Origin: an uncultured Dorea sp.
GTDB lineage: Bacteria > Bacillota_A > Clostridia > Lachnospirales > Lachnospiraceae
Assembly: GCA_910578865.1 (NCBI GenBank)
Contig: CAJTRM010000001.1
Location: forward strand, 248,248 to 312,247
Reading direction: 5' to 3'
Length of the DNA: 64,000 nucleotides
Shown: positions 34,132 through 42,814 of the stretch, one piece after another
How positions within the stretch are numbered: position 1 is the stretch's first letter
Layout: every line of letters starts with the position of its first letter
Program-made: the position numbers and the translations under genes
Notes under the pieces: model-generated
Told to the model about the DNA's origin: nothing
The model's input: only the letters and a program-made list of their open reading frames with translations
The model's database searches: none

Positions 34132-35433
34132 CTAACTGTTCTCAATATGCTGTATCAACACCGGCTTCCCTGTCTCTTTATACAGCCAGACAACCGAACT
34201 CCAGTCTCCGTAATATGCATCACTTAACCCGATGGCAGGATACATATCAGGCGTATCATCAAAGATTCCCAGATCCTCCCGGATAAACCGATCTTTAATC
34301 TCCATATACCTTTTATATAACTCCGGACATGCAGACAAGATCGTAGCCTCCATCAGAGGGTGCGGACGCCACAAAAGGATTACGTCTTCCAGCTCTGCAA
34401 AATATTGGATCACCTCATATATCTTCTCTATATAAGGGGCATTTCCATTCAACAGGCTATTCACACTGGTGTTATATAAAATCACTTTTTTGCCCTCTGC
34501 CCTTTTCTTCCATTCCTCAGGTACCTCGTGACTTTGCCTGCTCATAGAACATACCTTATCTATTTTGGGGGACCCCAGGGGCAGAAGCTTTTTCGCGAGA
34601 TCAAATCCCGGGAAAATCTCTTCAAACTGCCGGATATATTCTTCTTTTTCCTTTTCATTCTGTACGATCACATAATCGGCATAAAGCAAAGCCTTAACCA
34701 TCGTCACATGCTCTGCAACACTTTTTCCGTCCCATAAATAATACGGAATATATACTAATTTTTCTGTAAATCTTTTTATATTTTTAGAATAGAAATAAGG
34801 GTGAACACTGGTCGTATAATTCCCGTCATCAAAAGGATTATGAATAAATACCATATCCGGCTGCCGCAGTTCAAACTTATAGGCATCGTAATGGGTAATC
34901 TCCACATAATCGGGAAAAAGGTTCCCCTCATAATGCTCTTCCCGGAACGACCCGTCAGGATTCCGGTCATAATAAGGAATGGGAATTACATAGACATCCG
35001 CATCCTTATCCTCCTTTGCCGCCATCCACACACTCTCCAGCGAATCCCACATGGCAGCTTTGTACGGGAGAAATACAATCTCCCGTTTATCCGGCACATC
35101 TTTTTCTAAAAAGTGCCGGATCTGACAGAGATGCCTTTTCATTCGGTTCAAAAGCTCCGTCTGCATGCCCGGATCGTCGATGGCAAGAGACATCTGATAC
35201 AGCGTCTCACAATAATTCTCAAGCTCACTGACTGTATCTGTCCCTTCCCCATACAAGGATTCCACAGTATTGCCTACATGGATGGCGCTTTCCTGGGCAT
35301 CCTCCAGAAGCCCCGTCAGCTTCTGTTTTTGTCCGCCGTTCTTTCCTTTTGCCAGGATCTCCTCGAATGACTTGTACGTCCTGTCTTGAAAATCAATCAT
35401 GGAAAACAATTTATTTCTCATCGTTCGGCTCAT
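34132..35433 (-). CDS. TagF-like (CDP-glycerol glycerophosphotransferase family) transferase, divergent
   Basis: 433 residues, cytoplasmic. About 120 N-terminal helical residues of unknown role, then a GT-B fold with MVFIHNPFDDG, YIPYYLWDGKSVAEH, LLPLGSPKIDKV, KKVILYNTSVNSLL, LLWRPHPLMEAT and a C-terminal SDAYYGDWSSVVWLY that corresponds to the DYSSVxWD motif of TagF enzymes. These transfer alditol phosphates from CDP-alditols to build teichoic-acid-like chains. The motifs are looser than in the TagF-like protein at 40144-41643, so the substrate may differ. RBS GGGGGAG. Confidence 0.72.
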   Translation of the reverse strand: MSRTMRNKLFSMIDFQDRTYKSFEEILAKGKNGGQKQKLTGLLEDAQESAIHVGNTVESLYGEGTDTVSELENYCETLYQMSLAIDDPGMQTELLNRMKRHLCQIRHFLEKDVPDKREIVFLPYKAAMWDSLESVWMAAKEDKDADVYVIPIPYYDRNPDGSFREEHYEGNLFPDYVEITHYDAYKFELRQPDMVFIHNPFDDGNYTTSVHPYFYSKNIKRFTEKLVYIPYYLWDGKSVAEHVTMVKALLYADYVIVQNEKEKEEYIRQFEEIFPGFDLAKKLLPLGSPKIDKVCSMSRQSHEVPEEWKKRAEGKKVILYNTSVNSLLNGNAPYIEKIYEVIQYFAELEDVILLWRPHPLMEATILSACPELYKRYMEIKDRFIREDLGIFDDTPDMYPAIGLSDAYYGDWSSVVWLYKETGKPVLIQHIENS

Positions 35434-35448
35434 ATACGATTCTCCCCC

Positions 35449-36162
35449 TTACTTCATACCTTCCATCTTTCTGGCCTCCAGGAGCGCTTCAAAAATCTCC
35501 AGGTCATCGATGGAGGTCAGCTTAATATTTTTTTCGGAACCCAGAGAAAAATACAGACGATAACCTAACTCTGTAAACAGGGTACAGGTAGACACTGAAT
35601 TTGTAATCCCTTTCTTCTGTGCATCTTCATGCGCTTTCAGAAGAGTACCTACCGAAGCGCACTGGGGCGTCTGGGTAACCTTCAGATTATCTCTGGAAAT
35701 CTGTCCGGATGAAGTAATCCCGTCCTCTGTACACAGCATGGCTGTGTTGCACGGCACAACAGACACTGCGTTGCCAAATTGCCCGGCAACCCGGATACAA
35801 TCCGAGATAATCTCTTCTGATACGAGCGGACGAATCGCATCATGGACCAGTACCAGATCGTCTTTCTCATGGCGGAGTGCAATATCCTGCACCCCCTTTC
35901 GGATGGAATCCTGTCCGTTGCCTCCCCCCGGCACGATATTTTCCAGCTTGGTAATGGCATACTGCCTGCAATAGGTATCCAGGATCTTCTCCCAGCCCTC
36001 CACGCATACCACAACAATCCCGTCAATGCAAGGGTGCTTCTGAAAAGTTGCCAGCGTATACAGAATCACCGGCTTATCCTGCACATTTAAAAACTGTTTC
36101 GGAATATCCTGTCCCATTCTCTGCCCATAGCCACCTGCGATAATTAAAGCAATATTCTGCAT
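35449..36162 (-). CDS. IspD/TarI-family cytidylyltransferase, intact copy
   Basis: 237 residues. Transfers CMP from CTP to an alditol or sugar phosphate. The nucleotide loop IIAGGYGQRMG is intact, followed by PKQFLNVQDKPVILYTL, the VHDAIRPLV motif and the C-terminal TSIDDLEIFEALL. One of three such genes here, and next to TagF-like and SDR genes, so it more likely makes CDP-ribitol, CDP-glycerol-like or another CDP-alditol than the isoprenoid precursor. It lies 13 bp after a second, degenerate copy. RBS GAGG. Confidence 0.88.
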   Translation of the reverse strand: MQNIALIIAGGYGQRMGQDIPKQFLNVQDKPVILYTLATFQKHPCIDGIVVVCVEGWEKILDTYCRQYAITKLENIVPGGGNGQDSIRKGVQDIALRHEKDDLVLVHDAIRPLVSEEIISDCIRVAGQFGNAVSVVPCNTAMLCTEDGITSSGQISRDNLKVTQTPQCASVGTLLKAHEDAQKKGITNSVSTCTLFTELGYRLYFSLGSEKNIKLTSIDDLEIFEALLEARKMEGMK

Positions 36163-36175
36163 GAAACATACCTCA

Positions 36176-36868
36176 CTACTTCATATGATATAATGCTTTG
36201 AACATTTCTACATCCTCAACGGCATTTATCTTAATATTAAAATCCGACCCTTTTGAAAAGTACACGGTCTGCCCCAATCTGGCAATCATACTGTTATTGT
36301 CCATGCAATAAAGCACTCCTTTTTGCAGCGCCTCCTCATGCATCTGTTTCAAATATCCCAATCGGTATGACTGCGGCGTCTGGATCCGCCGGACCTTTTG
36401 TTTGACAATACTTTCTTTCCCGCTGATCCCGTCATCACTCAGCATGATCGTGTCCACGGAACGCACGGCGGCCACTCCCATACCCTTTTTCCTGCAGGTG
36501 CAGATACTGTCTGTAATCAGATCCTCTGTCACCAGGGGGCGGATCGCGTCATGTATGACGATCACATCATCCGCCCCTCCGTGCTCCGCCAGCCATTCAA
36601 CACCCCGGCGGCTGGATTCCTGACCGTCCGGACCGCCTTCCACGATCGCTGACAGCTTCGTTATGTTAAACTGCTTTCCATAGGCTCGCACCATCTCCTG
36701 CCAGCCCGGCAGACAGGAGACAACGATCTCGTCAATCTCCGGATGTCTCTGAAACGCCTGCAGTGTATATACGATAATCGGCCGATTATCCACGATCACA
36801 AACTGTTTGGGAATATCCATTTGAAACCCCGGGTCAAGCCCGGCAGCCAATATCAATCCTTTGCTCAT
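36176..36868 (-). CDS. IspD/TarI-family paralogue with degenerate CTP-binding loop
   Basis: 230 residues from ATG at 36868 (AGAGGAAAAG upstream; the frame continues to 36976 across a terminator and promoter, so that start is rejected). Overall IspD fold is clear (PKQFVIVDNRPIIVYTLQAF, VIHDAIRPLVTED, NAVEDVEMFKAL). However, the usual AGGxGxRMG loop near the N-terminus reads AAGLDPGFQMD: the glycines and the catalytic Arg are lost, while the later PKQ lysine is kept. It may be inactive, use another nucleotide, or pair with the intact neighbour (these enzymes are dimers). First gene of a sub-operon with its own promoter at 36906-36934. Confidence 0.82.
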   Translation of the reverse strand: MSKGLILAAGLDPGFQMDIPKQFVIVDNRPIIVYTLQAFQRHPEIDEIVVSCLPGWQEMVRAYGKQFNITKLSAIVEGGPDGQESSRRGVEWLAEHGGADDVIVIHDAIRPLVTEDLITDSICTCRKKGMGVAAVRSVDTIMLSDDGISGKESIVKQKVRRIQTPQSYRLGYLKQMHEEALQKGVLYCMDNNSMIARLGQTVYFSKGSDFNIKINAVEDVEMFKALYHMK

Positions 36869-36905
36869 AGTTTTTCTTTTCCTCTCTCGCTGATATCCAT
36901 GCTTT

Positions 36906-36934
36906 ATCATATCATAAAAGGGCTGTGGTTTCAA
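36906..36934 (-). promoter_or_regulatory. Sigma-A promoter embedded in a terminator, before the tandem cytidylyltransferases
   Basis: On the minus strand TTGAAA (36929-36934), a 17-nt spacer and TATGAT (36906-36911). The -35 lies in the loop and the spacer includes the descending arm of the hairpin at 36918-36949. Confidence 0.65.
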
Positions 36935-36949
36935 TTGAACACAGCCCTT
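36918..36949 (-). terminator. Intrinsic terminator inside the glycan block
   Basis: On the minus strand AAGGGCTGTG pairs with CACAGCCCTT over 10 bp with a 12-nt loop, followed by TTATGATATG. It starts 8 bases after the stop of the GT4 gene at 36957 and should end the upstream transcription unit. Confidence 0.72.
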
Positions 36950-36956
36950 CTGAAGA

Positions 36957-38102
36957 TCATCTGCTCTCTGATTCATAGAAACGGATCAGGCGCTCACAGG
37001 CTGCCTCGATATTATATCCGGTCTGCCTGAACTTCCTCTCTATCCTGCCGCTGCCATCTCTCTGTCTGGCCTTCGCAGTCAGATCCGCTTCCAGGCCTGC
37101 CTCTTCCAGCGCTTCTGTCCATATCTTCTCTTCCAGCGGCAGAAACTTCACCAGGCCGGTAATATCCGTCTCATCCGTCACAGAATCTGAAACCAGACAC
37201 CGTAAACCGGCGGCCTGAGCCTCCATAACGGAAATCGGAAGTCCTTCAAATACAGAAGGAAGGCAAAACACATCCATTGCCTGTAAGAGATCCGGAATAT
37301 CCTCCCGCCAGTCATAGCATCTGACATGTTCCTGTATTCCCAGTTCATTTACAAGTTTTTTAACTTCGGATATCTTTTCTCCCTGTCCCGTCAGGATCAG
37401 ATATAACCTTTGATCTTTCTTGTGAGCTTTGGCAAAACATCGAACAAGAAATTCCTGATTCTTCGTATAACTATACCGCCCTACATGGCCGATCACGATC
37501 CGATCCTTGATTCCAAGCCTGCCGCGGACAGATTCTCTGGCTTCCCGGTTAAAACGAAAACGCGATACATCTATGGCATTTGGAAGAATCTGAACCGAAT
37601 CTCTTGGAATAGCGGAGGAGAAGAGCCAGTCTGCCGCCACACGGGAACAGGCACATACATCCGTTGCATACTCCATAGAAAACTGGTTTCGGTAATTGAT
37701 ATGGTCTCTCCATAACTTCTCCCGTTCCGCCGGATTTACAAAATCAAACCCTGAGCTGTGGGAATGTACGATCACCTTCGGAATCTTCATCTCCATCGCA
37801 ATTTCTTCTATCAAAAACCCGCGCCATGCACTTGTATGCAGATGGAGCACATCAAAGCCTCTCCCCAGAATATTTCGGATCTCCTGCACAAATGCTTCTC
37901 TTCCGTCTCTCTGAACATGATTCAGCTGATAAACAGGAAACCGGACATTCTTGTATTCTCTTGTTTCCCTGAGGCTGTCCGCCGATCTTGTCAGAAATGA
38001 AAACTCATACTTTGACTGATCTATATACGGCATATGGTTGAAAATATAGCGGTATACACCATTATTGATCTCCGGCGGCGTCATATGTAATATTTTCATC
38101 AT
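36957..38102 (-). CDS. GT4 glycosyltransferase
   Basis: 381 residues from ATG at 38102; GAGGAG lies 9 nt upstream, whereas ATG at 38111 abuts it. GT-B retaining glycosyltransferase: N-terminal acceptor domain (ILHMTPPEINNGVYRYIFNH, VIVHSHSSGFDF) and C-terminal donor domain (IGHVGRYSYTKNQEFLVRCF, DVFCLPSVFEGLPISVMEAQAAG with the conserved E-x7-E). Resembles capsular galactosyl/glucosyltransferases of the EpsF type. Donor not assignable. Last gene of its sub-operon. Confidence 0.9.
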   Translation of the reverse strand: MMKILHMTPPEINNGVYRYIFNHMPYIDQSKYEFSFLTRSADSLRETREYKNVRFPVYQLNHVQRDGREAFVQEIRNILGRGFDVLHLHTSAWRGFLIEEIAMEMKIPKVIVHSHSSGFDFVNPAEREKLWRDHINYRNQFSMEYATDVCACSRVAADWLFSSAIPRDSVQILPNAIDVSRFRFNREARESVRGRLGIKDRIVIGHVGRYSYTKNQEFLVRCFAKAHKKDQRLYLILTGQGEKISEVKKLVNELGIQEHVRCYDWREDIPDLLQAMDVFCLPSVFEGLPISVMEAQAAGLRCLVSDSVTDETDITGLVKFLPLEEKIWTEALEEAGLEADLTAKARQRDGSGRIERKFRQTGYNIEAACERLIRFYESESR

Positions 38103-38115
38103 ACGCCTCATCTCC

Positions 38116-39267
38116 TCATTTCTTCTTTATAACCGCTGCTACAAGCAGCTGATAATTCGGATCATTGAAATCCAGATCTCTCCGGCTTAATTCCTCGTAA
38201 CTAATTCCGTAGAGAAAAGCGGTGGATGTCTTTACATTCCCATAGGTGACCACATCTACACAATCCACTTCTGCGTTTTCTTCAAACAACCGCCTCAGGG
38301 ACTGCTCCGTGAAACTCCAGAAGTGCCCGTAATGCATCTTTTCATACTGGATGATCTGTGATAGACCGGCAACAGTAAGAAGCGCAGTCCCCCCTCTTTT
38401 CAAGATCCTCACAATATGATCTGCAGCAGACCGGACATCATAAATAAACGGCAGTGTCTGGGTACAGATCAGGCAGTCAACGCTTTCCTCTGTAAGCCCT
38501 TCTCCCGTAGACAAATCTCCTTTTATCTGACCGATCTTGGGCTCTTCTCTCTCCACATGGAGAATCACCGATTCCGTAACTCTTTCTCCGCCGAATTTCT
38601 CTGTGTAGATACGGTCTCCAATCTCCATCACCCTTCCGCGGATCTGTTCCCTATGAAGATCCAGGAACTTTTCTATATAATATCTGTCAACCGGTGTTCC
38701 CCGGCCCATGCCGTAGGCATCATCCAGGGGTGTCAGGGGAAGGTGCTCTAACATACTGTCTGCTTTCTGATATAACGGTGTATTTTTAATACTGCCCGCC
38801 AGTTTTTCCAGGTCCGACGGATCTGTCTTTATCTGAAGCTGATATTCCTCGTTCTGATATACGATCTCACCGTCTTCCAGAAGAAGCCTGCCGCCGTTTC
38901 CAAACAGCATCTGCTCAAACGTGTTGTACGGCGCTATCGCCGGTCCGAACCGGATACGTTCTGACGCTACCCCTGATTCCCGAAGCTGACGATACATATC
39001 TCCAAGCGCATAAGACAACAGGATCACCGGCATATCAGGGTAGCGGACAATCTCCGCAGGATTCACTACAGCTACTTTCGTCTCGGCTTGCCTGCACCCT
39101 TGTGCGTTTACCGGGATCCCCTCACCGGACTCCTGATCCAGATATACAGACTCGCCCGGGTTTACCGCGTTATCTAATATTACGCATACCTCATACCGGC
39201 TGTACAGACTCTCCTTTTTCCGCTGATATACCATCCCTCTTCCAAAGAGGATTACTTTTTCTTTCAT
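38116..39267 (-). CDS. Methyltransferase-like protein with N-terminal Rossmann-like module
   Basis: 383 residues. Residues 1-115 repeat the small module of this block (KVILFGRGMVYQRKK ... MPVILLSYALGDMYRQLRESG). The C-terminal part (about 195-383) has the secondary structure of a class I SAM methyltransferase (RGRVMEIGDR, VDCLICTQTLPFIYDVRSAADHIVRILKRGG, HFWSFTEQSLRRLFE). Motif I lacks the usual GxGxG, so SAM binding is uncertain. Such proteins accompany GTs in Firmicutes glycan loci. RBS AAGGAG. Confidence 0.72.
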   Translation of the reverse strand: MKEKVILFGRGMVYQRKKESLYSRYEVCVILDNAVNPGESVYLDQESGEGIPVNAQGCRQAETKVAVVNPAEIVRYPDMPVILLSYALGDMYRQLRESGVASERIRFGPAIAPYNTFEQMLFGNGGRLLLEDGEIVYQNEEYQLQIKTDPSDLEKLAGSIKNTPLYQKADSMLEHLPLTPLDDAYGMGRGTPVDRYYIEKFLDLHREQIRGRVMEIGDRIYTEKFGGERVTESVILHVEREEPKIGQIKGDLSTGEGLTEESVDCLICTQTLPFIYDVRSAADHIVRILKRGGTALLTVAGLSQIIQYEKMHYGHFWSFTEQSLRRLFEENAEVDCVDVVTYGNVKTSTAFLYGISYEELSRRDLDFNDPNYQLLVAAVIKKK

Positions 39268-39278
39268 TTTCCAACTCC

Positions 39279-40139
39279 TTAATATTTATTCAGGAAGACG
39301 CGGCGCGTCCGTCTTGATGCCAGATATTCAGAAAATGACGGCTCATAATACTTAACATCAATCACTTCCAGGCTTCCAAGACGGTTATACGTATGTATCC
39401 CCAGCACCTCTTTTTTCGTCTCGATCTTAAGATCCGCCGGTGAGATACGTTTTACTATATGCTCCCTGTACTCCGGCTCCAGAGAATCAATCTCACTGAA
39501 TACAAGTCCTGCGCCATAGGAACTGCCGCAATCCTGCGATACTCTGTAGAGCCTTCCATTTTCCTGAAGAATATTCCCGCCCGGCCTTGCCGCTGCAGTA
39601 TCTCTCGTGATGACAACCGGATCTGTCACAGATCCGTCTGATTTTTCTTTCATCAGCAGCAGTTCCCCTTCATCCCCCGAAAATGCCGGTGCAAAGGTAA
39701 ATATATAATTCTCTTCTCCCTGTTTAAGAAATGTCGTATCTACATATCTGACATTCCGGAACAGGCATTCCGTCTGTTCCCATCTGTCCGGGAACTGTAC
39801 AAGTCTGTATATTCCCACTTCTTTTTTCTGCCAGGATTCCGGACACATCAATAATTCACCGTCCCGGACATATACATTCGGATAAGAGAGATGCCAGTGC
39901 TCATCCATCGTGACCTGCCACTTTCCAAACCTGCCGTTCTCATAGGTACAATACCCAATCACGCCATTCCTCTCGGAACGGTATAAGAACAGCTCTGCAA
40001 AAAGGTAGATCTGGCCCTTGTATTCTACCAGGAACGGATCCGCCGCCCATGCATACTCCGGATTATCCACCATCCGGAAAGGCTCATTTTCTGAGGTACG
40101 ATATGCGATCTGCCAATGCATGTATCTTAATTTTTTCAT
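39279..40139 (-). CDS. Beta-propeller glycan-locus protein (GINT1 N-terminal-like)
   Basis: 286 residues from ATG at 40139 (AAAGGG upstream, four bases after the previous stop; the frame extends to 40181). Five-bladed propeller pattern as in glycosidase family 43/68 folds and the N-terminal domain of glucosamine inositolphosphorylceramide transferase: AWAADPFLVEYKGQIYLFAE, HLSYPNVYVRDGELLMCPES, YVDTTFLK, ARPGGNILQENGRLYRVSQD. No signal peptide, so it acts in the cytoplasm and is probably a transferase or carbohydrate-binding partner rather than a secreted hydrolase. Catalytic residues not identifiable by reading. Confidence 0.72.
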   Translation of the reverse strand: MKKLRYMHWQIAYRTSENEPFRMVDNPEYAWAADPFLVEYKGQIYLFAELFLYRSERNGVIGYCTYENGRFGKWQVTMDEHWHLSYPNVYVRDGELLMCPESWQKKEVGIYRLVQFPDRWEQTECLFRNVRYVDTTFLKQGEENYIFTFAPAFSGDEGELLLMKEKSDGSVTDPVVITRDTAAARPGGNILQENGRLYRVSQDCGSSYGAGLVFSEIDSLEPEYREHIVKRISPADLKIETKKEVLGIHTYNRLGSLEVIDVKYYEPSFSEYLASRRTRRVFLNKY

Positions 40140-40143
40140 AATC

Positions 40144-41643
40144 TTACATACCCTTTCCCCGGCGGTTCTCTCCCGGTACATTCAGCCATTTTATAAGCTG
40201 TTCTGCCACATCAGCTGAGGCCGTTCCCCGATCAAAGGATCCATACTCTTCCAAAAACCTGTCTAATTTTCTCCGATAGCTTTCCTCATCAAAACATTTT
40301 ATCTTCCTGCACATTTCCTCATTACTGAATACCTCAATATATGGCATTTGTCCAAAAGGAAGATAGTATCCCCGTTCCTTTTGATACTTGTCCAAATCCG
40401 GATGAAACAAAAAAACAGGTTTTTTCTGAAGCGAAAAATCCCACATAACAGATGAATAGTCTGTAATCAGGATATCCGAAACGGCCAGTAATTCCTGAAC
40501 ATCATCATATGACGTCACATTGATCCATCCTTCACACCAGGAATACCTCTTTTCAGGATTCTTGTCATAAGGGTGGAATCTTATGAGAAACTTATATTTC
40601 TTCCCAAATCTTTCTTCTAAAACCTGACAGATCTCTTCTATCCTGAGAATTTCCCTGCCGGAACCCGGAAGGCTCTCTTCTGTTCCTGAATCCTCCCGGT
40701 AAGTCGGAGCGAAAAGTACAATTCTTTCTTCCGGCTTCAGCCCATAAAGCTCCTCAATCTTTTTCCTGTTTTCATCTGCTTTCCAAAATATATCGTTCCT
40801 CGGATACCCGCATTCCAGAAGTTCACCACAGTAATGGAACGCACTCCTGTATAACCGGCTGTTGAATCTTGTCGGGGACACCATTATGTCCTCCATCTCT
40901 GAATTCATCTCACAGAGATCCAGATAAGAAACCGGGATTCCTTCCGCATCGAATTCAATCTTCTTTAATGGACCTCCGCCGTGCCAGGTCTGCATATAGA
41001 ACTGTCCGTCCCTCTTTCTGGTAAAATAACTTTTATGCTGATTATCTATCCAGATCTTTGCCGTGCCAAGCTCATAATAGTGCTCATATGAACCATACGG
41101 AACCGTGCGTATTCCATCCGGGAATTCCCCGCTGCAATTACCCGCAAGCCATACCAGATCCAGGGAATGTCCCCCTTTTATATCTGCCCCGGCTTTCAGC
41201 AGCTCCAGTGCAATATATTTGGGATTCCCACCGAACCCATATCCATCGCCGTGCGAAAAAACAATTTTATCTTCTGACACCGGAAGCTCCCAAATCTCTT
41301 TATACATCTGTTCAATCAGCATGGACGCGGTACAATATGCCTGAAAGCCTTCTCTTTCCAGATTCTCTTCGATCTGCTTTTCATATCTTGGCATTACCGA
41401 TACGATCACATATGTGTCCTCCCGGACATCACGGAATTCCGTTATCTCTTTTACAGAATACCCATGTAAAGAATCCTGATTTCCTTTTCTCTCAGAAACT
41501 ACGACACAGACCTGAGGACATTCCCGCAGGCATGGTTCCAAAAGGCACAAAAGATCCTTTGCCACACCGCCGGCCCCGTAGATCAATATATAATTATATT
41601 TTTGGAATTGTTCTGATATGTTTTCTAAAAAAACAGACTTCAT
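40144..41643 (-). CDS. TagF-like polyalditol-phosphate transferase with N-terminal Rossmann-like module
   Basis: 499 residues from ATG at 41643 (AGGTGAG upstream). Residues 1-110 carry the recurrent module (YILIYGAGGVAKDLLCLLE ... TYVIVSVMPRYEKQIEENL). The rest is a convincing CDP-glycerol glycerophosphotransferase: QTWHGGGPLKKIEFD, LLECGYPRNDIFW, IVLFAPTYRE, FLIRFHPYDKN, DILITDYSSVMWDFSLQKKP and the late RGYYLPF. It should transfer an alditol phosphate from a CDP-activated donor made by the IspD-like enzymes nearby. No membrane anchor seen. Confidence 0.88.
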   Translation of the reverse strand: MKSVFLENISEQFQKYNYILIYGAGGVAKDLLCLLEPCLRECPQVCVVVSERKGNQDSLHGYSVKEITEFRDVREDTYVIVSVMPRYEKQIEENLEREGFQAYCTASMLIEQMYKEIWELPVSEDKIVFSHGDGYGFGGNPKYIALELLKAGADIKGGHSLDLVWLAGNCSGEFPDGIRTVPYGSYEHYYELGTAKIWIDNQHKSYFTRKRDGQFYMQTWHGGGPLKKIEFDAEGIPVSYLDLCEMNSEMEDIMVSPTRFNSRLYRSAFHYCGELLECGYPRNDIFWKADENRKKIEELYGLKPEERIVLFAPTYREDSGTEESLPGSGREILRIEEICQVLEERFGKKYKFLIRFHPYDKNPEKRYSWCEGWINVTSYDDVQELLAVSDILITDYSSVMWDFSLQKKPVFLFHPDLDKYQKERGYYLPFGQMPYIEVFSNEEMCRKIKCFDEESYRRKLDRFLEEYGSFDRGTASADVAEQLIKWLNVPGENRRGKGM

Positions 41644-41688
41644 TTTACTCACCTGCCGCTTTCCTCTCATTCTGCCGCTCTTTAACGG

Positions 41689-42747
41689 TCATTCCTTATA
41701 TTCACGGCACTCTTTCATGGAGGTGATCATTCTCTGATACATAGTAAGAAGATCCGTTTCCGGTTTCCATCCCAGCCTCCGGAGTTTCGATGTATCTAAG
41801 TTCATCTTCAATACCGGTGCATATCCCTGCTCCTTCTGCCGCTCTTGATCCGGTTCCACATGTACACAGATCTTTCCCTCTGCACAGCCCGCTGCAACTA
41901 ACTCTGCCATATCCCTGATACTGCAGTAGGTGGATTCATTGGCAGCATTATATGCCTCTCCGTCCATTCCCTCTGTCAATACAGCCAGGATTGCCGTACA
42001 GGCATCTGCCAGATACAAATAATTCCTCTTCGTCTCTCCCGTCGTATGCAGTACAATATCCTTTCCTTCTATCACACATCTGGCAAACTCGGCAAACACA
42101 CGGGAATCACTGTATTCTACCCCCGGTCCAAAAGTCTGTGTCAGCCGGAGTACCCGGACGGGCATCTGAAATTCTGAAAAATATGCGGTGCACATACTCT
42201 CACATAACCGCTTGCTTTCCGGATAGGATGACCGTACCGACATTGTATTCAGATCTGTCCCGTGAAGCTCACCGATCTTTTCATCTGTCTCCGGAGCGCC
42301 GTACACTTCCATAGTAGAAAGATACACAAACCCTTTCACCGGGTGTTTCCTGGCTATCTCCAGCATCCTTCTGGTTCCCTCCGTCGATGTATGGATGACT
42401 CTCGCCGGATGCGCTGAAAAATCTCTGCTCGAGGTATTACTTGCGGCATGGATCATATAATCTATCTTTACATCCGCTATATCCTCTTCCCCTAATTCTG
42501 TAATATCCGAGCAAATATACTCTACGCGGCCGCCCAGGTCCTTCCAGATTCGACATGCCTTCTTTTTGTCACGGACGACTGCCAGGACCCTGCATCCGCA
42601 GTACCGCGCCAGAAAACGGACAAGATACTTTCCGATGAGCCCTGTTGCTCCTGAGATTAATACCGTACTGCCCGCAATCCGTGTACTGTCTGCCCTTCTG
42701 CTGATATATTCCATATCTTCCTGCATAGTCTGCTCTGTCTCTGACAT
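41689..42747 (-). CDS. NAD-dependent epimerase/dehydratase (extended SDR), paralogue 3 of 3
   Basis: 352 residues. VLISGATGLIGKYLVRFL (intact GxxGxxG), MIHAASNTSSRDFSAHP, FVYLSTMEVYGAP and catalytic YPESKRLCE. Strongly resembles the product at 31946-33007, including the IHAASNT and YPESKRL blocks. It follows the third cytidylyltransferase by 67 bp, echoing the TarI-TarJ pairing in which a reductase supplies the alditol phosphate, although TarJ itself is of a different dehydrogenase family. RBS GGGGAG. Confidence 0.88.
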   Translation of the reverse strand: MSETEQTMQEDMEYISRRADSTRIAGSTVLISGATGLIGKYLVRFLARYCGCRVLAVVRDKKKACRIWKDLGGRVEYICSDITELGEEDIADVKIDYMIHAASNTSSRDFSAHPARVIHTSTEGTRRMLEIARKHPVKGFVYLSTMEVYGAPETDEKIGELHGTDLNTMSVRSSYPESKRLCESMCTAYFSEFQMPVRVLRLTQTFGPGVEYSDSRVFAEFARCVIEGKDIVLHTTGETKRNYLYLADACTAILAVLTEGMDGEAYNAANESTYCSIRDMAELVAAGCAEGKICVHVEPDQERQKEQGYAPVLKMNLDTSKLRRLGWKPETDLLTMYQRMITSMKECREYKE

Positions 42748-42814
42748 CTTGCTGCATCTCCCCTTCCCGAAATTTTCCGCACTTTAACCGCTTGATCCTG
42801 TCTATATATCGGCA

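Noticed and set aside
35449..36868. Isoprenoid enzyme IspD
   Set aside because: Three copies with TagF-like transferases and SDRs, and no ispF or other isoprenoid gene, indicate CDP-alditol synthesis instead.
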